Assembly: GCF_009671205.1 (NCBI RefSeq)
Contig: NZ_CP045309.1
Span: 2,170,001-2,234,000, forward strand
Reading direction: 5' to 3'
From: Micromonospora terminaliae
Lineage (GTDB): Bacteria; Actinomycetota; Actinomycetes; Mycobacteriales; Micromonosporaceae
Length of the DNA: 64,000 bases
The notes under the pieces are model-generated. The model made no database searches. It was not told the origin of the DNA and saw nothing but the letters and a program-made list of their open reading frames with translations. Position numbers and translations under genes: made by a program. Of this stretch, positions 58,765 to 64,000 are shown one piece after another (the first letter of the stretch is position 1; every line of letters begins with the position of its first letter).

Positions 58765-60009
58765 ATGATCAAGCGACTGTCCACGCTCGCCGCCGCCGTG
58801 CTCGCGGCGGCGGTGGCGACCCCGTCCATCGGGGCACACGCCGATGGACGGGGAAGCGCCCAACCGACCCTGCTTGGTCGCGCCGTGCTGCCGGTCGAGA
58901 CGTACGCTCCCGGCCCGCCCTCGGGGACCCTCTTGCCTCCCGGGACCGTCAACGGGATCACGTTCCCGCTGCCTGCGCAGCCGGTCGAGGGGTTCTCGGC
59001 AATCGTCGACGGCCGACACCCGGGGGAATACCTCGCCATGCCAGACAACGGGTTCGGCGGCAAGGCGAACTCGACGGACTTCCTCATCCGCGCCTACTAC
59101 ATCCGGCCGGACCTGAGGACCGCCAAGGGCGGGAGCGGCGAGGTCGAGGTCGATTTGAACGAGTTCATTGAGTTCCGTGACCCGGACGGTCTGATCGGCT
59201 TCCCGCTTGTCAATGAGGGGACGACCCAGCGGTTGCTGACCGGCGGTGACATCGATCCCGAGTCCCTGCAGCGCGGCAGAGATGGGGACCTGTGGGTCGG
59301 CGACGAGTTCGGGCCGTGGGTCCTGCACTTCGACGCCACCGGCAAGCTGCTCGATCCGCCCTTCGCGGCTCCGGGGGGCCTTCGGTCGCCCAACAACCCC
59401 CACCTCGGCGGGGCGGCGGCAACCCAGCCGAACAGCCGCGGCTTCGAGGCCATGGCCATCAGCCCGGACGGCAAGTACCTGTATCCGGCTCTGGAGGGCG
59501 CGACGGTAGCCGAGCTCGGTACCACGCGGCGCTACATCTTCGAGTTCAGCGTGCGCGACGAGGCCTTCACGGGGCGCGTCTGGCTGTACCAGACCGAGCA
59601 GCCCGGATACTTCGTCTCTGACATGGCTGCCCTCGACCGGCACCACCTCGTGGTGATCGAGCGTGACGGTGGTCTCGGACTGAACGCGCTGTTCCGCACG
59701 GTGTACGCCGTCAACCTCGCCGATGCCGATGCCGATGCCGGCGGGTCTCTGGTGAAGACGGAGGCTGTCGACCTGACGGCCGTGCCCGACCCGGACCTGC
59801 TTTCCCTGCCCCCAGTCCACGACGGCGACGTGGGACTCGGCAACCCGTACCGCGTGACGTGCGAGTCGATCGAGGCCATCCATCAGATCGCCGGCAACCA
59901 GTTGCTGCTCGGCTGTGACAACAATTTCCCCAACGTAGGCCGCAACCCTGGCCGCGCAGACGACAGTGAGTTCATTGTGGTGAAGCTGCCGGGCCTCCGC
60001 GGCGAGTAG
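58765..60009 (+). CDS. secreted esterase-like phytase-domain protein
   Basis: A 414-residue exported protein with signal peptide (cleavage near SIGAHADG). The mature part is a beta-propeller-type domain of the 'esterase-like activity of phytase' family: GFSAIVDGRHPGEYLAMPDNGFGGKANS, GDIDPESLQRGRDGDLWVGDEFGPW, SRGFEAMAISPDGKYLYPALEG and the ending LLLGCDNNFPNVGRNPGRADDSEFI, each interrupted here by the list. Proteins of this family hydrolyse phosphate esters or bind calcium; the exact substrate is unknown. ATG 58765 has GGAGGAG 7 bp upstream. A perfect hairpin follows at 60050. Confidence 0.88.
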   Translation: MIKRLSTLAAAVLAAAVATPSIGAHADGRGSAQPTLLGRAVLPVETYAPGPPSGTLLPPGTVNGITFPLPAQPVEGFSAIVDGRHPGEYLAMPDNGFGGKANSTDFLIRAYYIRPDLRTAKGGSGEVEVDLNEFIEFRDPDGLIGFPLVNEGTTQRLLTGGDIDPESLQRGRDGDLWVGDEFGPWVLHFDATGKLLDPPFAAPGGLRSPNNPHLGGAAATQPNSRGFEAMAISPDGKYLYPALEGATVAELGTTRRYIFEFSVRDEAFTGRVWLYQTEQPGYFVSDMAALDRHHLVVIERDGGLGLNALFRTVYAVNLADADADAGGSLVKTEAVDLTAVPDPDLLSLPPVHDGDVGLGNPYRVTCESIEAIHQIAGNQLLLGCDNNFPNVGRNPGRADDSEFIVVKLPGLRGE

Positions 60010-60049
60010 AGAGAGCAGAGCTCGCAGGTCCTCGGGCAGGCAGGACGCT

Positions 60050-60073
60050 GCCGGGACCGGTGACGGTCCCGGC
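60050..60073 (+). terminator. hairpin after the phytase-like gene
   Basis: Perfect 10-bp arms (GCCGGGACCG and complement) around GTGA, 41 bp after the stop codon. Confidence 0.6.
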
Positions 60074-60176
60074 GGCACCATCTCATGAGGGGCGTAGCGC
60101 AGAGACAGACCAATCGCCATCGATTGCGCTCGCAATTCTTGGTGGCGCGTTCGCTTCGCCGAAAAGGAGGCAAGTC

Positions 60177-60641
60177 ATGCGGTTCAGCCCACTGATCACA
60201 GTGATTCTCCTCGCTCCCATGGCAGCGCTCGCGGGCGCCGTCGGCAGCGGTCCCGCCGACCACGAGGAGACTCTGCGGCTGCTGGACACCGGTGCCACCA
60301 TCGACGCGTTCCTCAACGGTGGCGAGCCGAGCCACACCGGCGACCGGGAGGTCTTCCGCGACACGCTTGTCTGGGCCAAGGATCAGAGTCCTGCGGGCAA
60401 GGCGGAAGGCCATTGCACAGTGATCGAAGCTTCCACCGCGACGACGACCTGCACGATCGTCACCACCTTGCAACATGGCACTATTACCACCGAAGGTGTT
60501 GGCATTTTCGTGCCAGGCGCCACCAGCATCGCGGCGGTAACCGGGGGCACCGGCGCCTACGAAGGCGCCAAGGGCCATGCCACCTTCCTGTTCAACCCGG
60601 CCGCAAATTCGCCGGTGACCTTCGTGCTGTCCCGGCGCTGA
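60177..60641 (+). CDS. secreted allene-oxide-cyclase-like barrel protein
   Basis: A 154-residue exported protein. After a signal peptide (1-22) comes a small beta-barrel of the allene oxide cyclase/dirigent-like group: FRDTLVWAKDQ, KAEGHCTVIEA, CTIVTTLQHGTITTEG and the Gly-rich AVTGGTGAYEGAKGHA, the family hallmark. In plants these barrels cyclise or guide radicals; bacterial members, often beside biosynthetic genes, are largely uncharacterised. Two cysteines may form a disulfide. ATG 60177 has the excellent AAAAGGAGG site at 60162-60170. Confidence 0.85.
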   Translation: MRFSPLITVILLAPMAALAGAVGSGPADHEETLRLLDTGATIDAFLNGGEPSHTGDREVFRDTLVWAKDQSPAGKAEGHCTVIEASTATTTCTIVTTLQHGTITTEGVGIFVPGATSIAAVTGGTGAYEGAKGHATFLFNPAANSPVTFVLSRR

Positions 60642-61159
60642 CTGGGTTCACCGCGTATCGCAGTCCGGGCCGACCTGTGGCTCCGCACGCCCATCGGCAG
60701 GTGTGGCACCGGATGAAGAAATGGCCGCCGCAGCGGCACAGCCACCGGTCGCGCAGCGGCGTGGTCGTCGAGCCGCCGGCGTAGCCGTGCCCGTTGTGGC
60801 ATCCCCGCGGCCTGTCGCCGACCAGCTCGCGGACCTGGTCAGGCCACCCCGTTGTGGATCGGCTGGGGTTCGGCCGGTAGGTGATCGAGAGGATCGCGGA
60901 GTTTTGCGCAACTGGCGGCGACGTGGCCGGCCCTGGCGTGCGGATCGACGCGGACGGCTCGCTCGTCGCCACGGCGACCGCCGAGCAGGTGTGCGGGAGT
61001 GTTGGGTCGGCCGATCAACGAGGCATCCGACATAGACGGCAGCCTCACCGCCGCCGGGACCAACCACATCCGCGCCGACCTGCGGCAGAACAGCGACAGC
61101 CCGGGTTCTCCGGGCTGCCGCTGCTGTCGCCAGTCACGCAGTTCGCGGCCGAAGGCCGG
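60642..61159. other. gene-poor region with Cys-rich minus-strand relics
   Basis: No intact gene. On the minus strand short frames read RCGGHFFIRCHTCRW (near 60700) and, in another frame, VAASCAKLRDPLDHLPAEP (near 60890). They may be pieces of one lost gene broken by frameshifts, but I recognise neither. Confidence 0.35.
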
Positions 61160-61996
61160 TCACAGGGTGACGACCGCGTCCTCGGCGAAGGTGAACAGGC
61201 CGGCGTCGAAAGTGATCGTCTTCAGCTTCGTGCCCTTCGGCACGTCGAAGTAGACGTTCGCCTTCACCGAGTTGCCAGGGTTGATCTCGTCGAGGAAACC
61301 CTGCCCGTCGGTGTTGCCGTAGATCCCGGCCTCGCCGTCAGCCTCGTACTCCCGGCCCGTGGCGTCCTCGGCGGTGAGGGTGCCGTCGGCGTGGAAGGTG
61401 TGCGCGCTCTTCGTGACGTTCTTGACGGTCACATTGACCTTGCAGAAGGTGCCCTGCGCCTTGGTGTTCAGGAACTGGCTGCCCACCTGGGAGATCCCAC
61501 ACTTCACGCTGTTGACCGTGAACTCGAAGTCACCGCCGCGCACCTTGTCGCCGACGCCAAAGGTCTTCGGCTTGGCGGAGGCCGGCGCCGCAGTCGTCTT
61601 CGCCGGCTCCGGCTTGACCGATGCGGGCGCCGACATGCTCGGGGCGACGGCCGCAGGGGCGGAGGTGCTGGGGCTGGCAGCGGGGATGTCACTGCTGGCG
61701 GACACACCGGACTTCTTGTCGTCGCCGCTGACCAGGCCGATCACCATCGAGCCGCCGCAGCACAGCACCACGAACGCGCCGACGCCGATGAGGGTGGGAA
61801 TCAGCCAGGGCCGCTTGCGGGCGGCGGGCGCCTGCGCGCCGGGCGGCGGCGGGAACTGGCCGGGCTGCTGAGCGAACTGCCCGGGCGCCGGCGGCGGGAA
61901 GTGACCGGCCGGCACCTGCGGGAACTGAGCGGTGGGCGGCATCGGCTGCTGGCCGGCCGGCGGCTGGTTCTGGGCAGGGTCGTAGGGGGTGGTCAT
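61160..61996 (-). CDS. DUF4352-type membrane-anchored protein
   Basis: A 278-residue protein. It opens with a Pro/Gln-rich cytoplasmic tail (about 1-60), then one membrane helix (about 64-88, with CCGG), a long Ser/Ala/Pro linker, and a C-terminal immunoglobulin-like DUF4352 domain (about 150-278: GVGDKVRGGDFEFTV, FCKVNVTVKNVTKSAHTF, ITFDAGLFTFAEDAVVTL). This domain sits outside the cell in many actinobacterial proteins; its ligand is unknown. ATG 61996. It stands alone in the region. Confidence 0.85.
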   Translation of the reverse strand: MTTPYDPAQNQPPAGQQPMPPTAQFPQVPAGHFPPPAPGQFAQQPGQFPPPPGAQAPAARKRPWLIPTLIGVGAFVVLCCGGSMVIGLVSGDDKKSGVSASSDIPAASPSTSAPAAVAPSMSAPASVKPEPAKTTAAPASAKPKTFGVGDKVRGGDFEFTVNSVKCGISQVGSQFLNTKAQGTFCKVNVTVKNVTKSAHTFHADGTLTAEDATGREYEADGEAGIYGNTDGQGFLDEINPGNSVKANVYFDVPKGTKLKTITFDAGLFTFAEDAVVTL

Positions 61997-62690
61997 TGAG
62001 TGGTGTTCTCCCAGGTCTTGATTCGCGCTGCCCCGTTAGTTGAGCGCAATAATTTCCACCCTGGCACATTTTGCCTCAGGCAACTGTCCTCCGGCTGGCC
62101 TGACCCACACGCCCGGTCAGCGCGAGAAACCCCCGATCTTGGTGACCCGGTCGTCAGCCGTTGAGCCACCAACTTGTTCACGCCCCGGCCGCGGCGTCCC
62201 CGGTGGCTCGGGTCGGTCCAACTGCCCGCTCCAGCTTGCGGGCAGCGGCTGTGGCCAGGAATGCGCGATGATGCCCCGGAGCTGTCGGGACAGCAGCGGC
62301 ACGCCCCCCGACGCGGGGCGCCGCCAGCGGGTGGGTGCGGCGCATCCGGATGAAGACGGGCGCTGACCCCACGATCGGGGATGCTCAGGATCGAGACCCC
62401 AGCGGCCCTGGTGCTTCTGACACATAAGTCCGGGTCGTTGAGTTGCCCGAGCTGCACGCCGCAGCGAGACCAGGTCCACCTCGGGGCCGTGCCGCGGCGG
62501 TGAACCTGGTCGTCGCGAGGCCGAGTTCGGACCGCCGCTTCCGCCGAACGAGCAGCCGGAGATCCACGGCGTCCTCGTCGGTCCGCCGGTTCCTTGGGCC
62601 GGCCTCGACGCCTGACTTCAGGGCGCTCGGGTCGTGCACGGGTTGGTTCGGGCGGATGGAGGCGCCTCGGATGGCCGCCCCGCTAGAAGA
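61997..62690. other. intergenic, no gene recognised
   Basis: This region of 694 bp holds no gene I can support. It separates two minus-strand membrane or lipoprotein genes. The presumed promoter of the DUF4352 gene lies near 62000-62060, which is locally AT-rich. Confidence 0.45.
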
Positions 62691-63953
62691 TCAGTGGAGA
62701 CGGGCCCGTAGGTCGGCGATCCGATCCGCCGCTGCGATGAAGCCGGCGGTGTCGAGCTTGCCCCCGGTCTGCGCGTCGACCAGGGCGGCCGTGGCGGCTT
62801 CGCCCTGACTGACATCACGGGCGGAGCACAGGATGAGATCCATGCCGGCGGTCGCGGCGGCGACCGCGCGCTGGCCGGTGCTGCCGTAGGCAGCCAGCGC
62901 ACCGGCTTCCAGGGCATCGGTGACGGTTACTCCGGTGAACCCGATGCGACCGCGCAGTTCCTGCCTGACCACGGTCGGCGACAGGCCGGCCGGGCGGTTC
63001 GGGTCCAACGCCGGGTAGACGGCCCAGGACAGCATGACGAGGTCGACGCCGCTGGCGACGGCGGCCGGGTACGGGAACTCGTCGGTGCCGCGCATCGTGC
63101 CCAGCGACTGGGACAGGGTGACCGGCCGGGTGTCGGTGTTCTGTGCCGTTGCCGCCCGCCCGAGTCCGGGGAAGTGCTTGGCGGTGGCGGCCACGCCGGT
63201 GCGCTGCTGGGCGGTGATGAACGCCCGCCCCAGGTGCGCGACGGTGGAGGGGTCCGCGCTGTAGGAGCGCTGATACTGGTCGATGAAGTTGCCTGCAGTG
63301 GCATAGACGTCGAGAACCGGGGCGAGGTTGACGTTCATGCCGACCGCGGCGAGGGTGCGGCCGGCTCCGGTGCCTGCCGCGGTCGCCGCGGCCACCGGAT
63401 CGGCGGACTGGCCGATCCGCTTCGCCGACAGCGCGGGCGCCCCCGGTAGCCGCCGGATCAGGCCACCCTCCTGGTCGACCATCAGCAGCAGCGGCACGTG
63501 GACCGGGCTTTGCGCCTGGGCTCGTCGTAACTGGGCGATCACATTGCTGATCTGGGCGATGCTGGCGATGTTCTCCCCGAAGAAGATCACCCCGGCGGCC
63601 TCACCGGCGCGGATGATCCTCAACAGGCTCGCCGGTGGTGTCAACCCGGGATAGGAGTAGATGATCCGCTGCCCGGCCAGTTGCCGCCTGGTCAGGCCGG
63701 CCGACCTGGTCGGCGCCGGCACGGACGGTACCGGCGCGGGGGACGCGCCCGGGGCCGTCGTGGGCGGCGTGATCGACATGGACGGCGATGCCATCCGTCC
63801 ACCACCCGACCCACCAGACGCGGACCAGGTGGAGCGTGCCGCATCAGGGGCGGGCGGCCCCGGCGTGGGGGTGCGCGAGGACTGGCAGGCGACCATGGCA
63901 AGGCCGAGCGTCCCGGCCGCGAGTACGACGCGCACCTTCGCCGCTGGGTACAT
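62691..63953 (-). CDS. GH3-family lipoprotein (beta-N-acetylhexosaminidase-like)
   Basis: A 420-residue glycoside hydrolase 3 protein. Lipobox LAMVAC (about Cys23), a Pro/Ser/Thr linker to about 85, then the GH3 barrel: MVDQEGGLIRRLPG, NLAPVLDV, KHFPGLG, and the nucleophile Asp in GVTVTDALEAGAL. This is the NagZ-like single-domain form. NagZ enzymes carry a catalytic His in the loop after KHFPGHG (DSH); here that loop reads RAATAQNTDTRPV without the His, so the activity may differ. ATG 63953 has GGGGAGG 5 bp upstream; an earlier start has none. Likely role is outer-face cell-wall sugar hydrolysis. Confidence 0.88.
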   Translation of the reverse strand: MYPAAKVRVVLAAGTLGLAMVACQSSRTPTPGPPAPDAARSTWSASGGSGGGRMASPSMSITPPTTAPGASPAPVPSVPAPTRSAGLTRRQLAGQRIIYSYPGLTPPASLLRIIRAGEAAGVIFFGENIASIAQISNVIAQLRRAQAQSPVHVPLLLMVDQEGGLIRRLPGAPALSAKRIGQSADPVAAATAAGTGAGRTLAAVGMNVNLAPVLDVYATAGNFIDQYQRSYSADPSTVAHLGRAFITAQQRTGVAATAKHFPGLGRAATAQNTDTRPVTLSQSLGTMRGTDEFPYPAAVASGVDLVMLSWAVYPALDPNRPAGLSPTVVRQELRGRIGFTGVTVTDALEAGALAAYGSTGQRAVAAATAGMDLILCSARDVSQGEAATAALVDAQTGGKLDTAGFIAAADRIADLRARLH

Positions 63954-64000
63954 GGCCACCTCCCCACAGCCCACACCGATCCCGGCGCGCCTGACAGGAA

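Noticed and set aside
1..64000. CRISPR array, rRNA or prophage structural genes
   Set aside because: No regularly spaced repeats, rRNA-like stretches or phage head, tail or terminase genes were seen.

Overview
The window is about 64 kb of very GC-rich DNA with GC-biased third codon positions, GTG starts, many 4-bp ATGA/GTGA gene overlaps, Tat and lipoprotein signals, an RsdA-type anti-sigma factor and an IdeR/DmdR-type iron box. This points to a high-GC Gram-positive actinomycete. A Micromonospora-like (Micromonosporaceae) chromosome is my inference from general protein character, not from a database match. No rRNA, complete tRNA, CRISPR array or prophage was seen.

Layout. 0-4 kb: a hypothetical gene, a membrane metallophosphoesterase, a NifU-domain gene with a probable frameshift at its start, the 3' stump of feoB, and a NUDIX gene lying across the feoB break. 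A 42-bp copy of the 3' half of a tRNA-Val(CAC) at 3815-3856 looks like the att scar of an integrated element. 4-12.3 kb: a 2548-residue secreted RHS/YD-repeat polymorphic toxin with a Stv-like C-terminus, followed by an overlapping putative immunity gene. 12.5-19 kb: an ArsR regulator, then a cluster of two Tat-exported sulfatases around a formylglycine-generating enzyme, with a 39-codon micro-ORF coupled to the latter. 19-20.9 kb: small membrane proteins and gene fragments.

21-27.8 kb is the most interesting locus. A protein fusing an adenylation domain, a carrier-protein domain and a membrane acyltransferase-like domain is translationally coupled to a complete Fbp-type ferric-iron ABC transporter. 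It diverges from a compact Sfp-type phosphopantetheinyl transferase, and the shared promoter contains a near-consensus iron box. The likely logic is that iron starvation derepresses a small carrier-bound acyl-transfer system together with an iron importer.

28-38 kb: lipoproteins, a septum-formation family protein, an ECF sigma/RsdA anti-sigma pair, an M23 peptidase, a DksA-type zinc-finger protein and an M20 amidohydrolase. Between them are decayed pieces: a DUF4268 tail, a truncated ArsR paralogue and a transposase tail. 38-45 kb: a five-gene aromatic-degradation operon (extradiol dioxygenase, FAH-family hydrolase, acyl-CoA synthetase, DoxX-like protein, flavin monooxygenase) in which every junction is an ATGA overlap. 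It diverges from a TetR regulator, with two matching inverted repeats between them. 45-50.5 kb: three membrane proteins (FUSC, LtrA, AI-2E family), a decayed second LtrA, a PfpI-family protein and the first residues of a GH15 enzyme. 50.5-54.6 kb: a frameshifted DUF4132 gene with its partner, a membrane protein and a truncated IS5-like transposase. 54.7-64 kb: a HAD-like protein, a two-component system, an esterase-like phytase protein, an allene-oxide-cyclase-like secreted protein, a DUF4352 membrane protein and a GH3 lipoprotein.

About ten gene fragments or frameshifted genes lie in the window. It is therefore a dynamic accessory region with intact operons between decaying ones.
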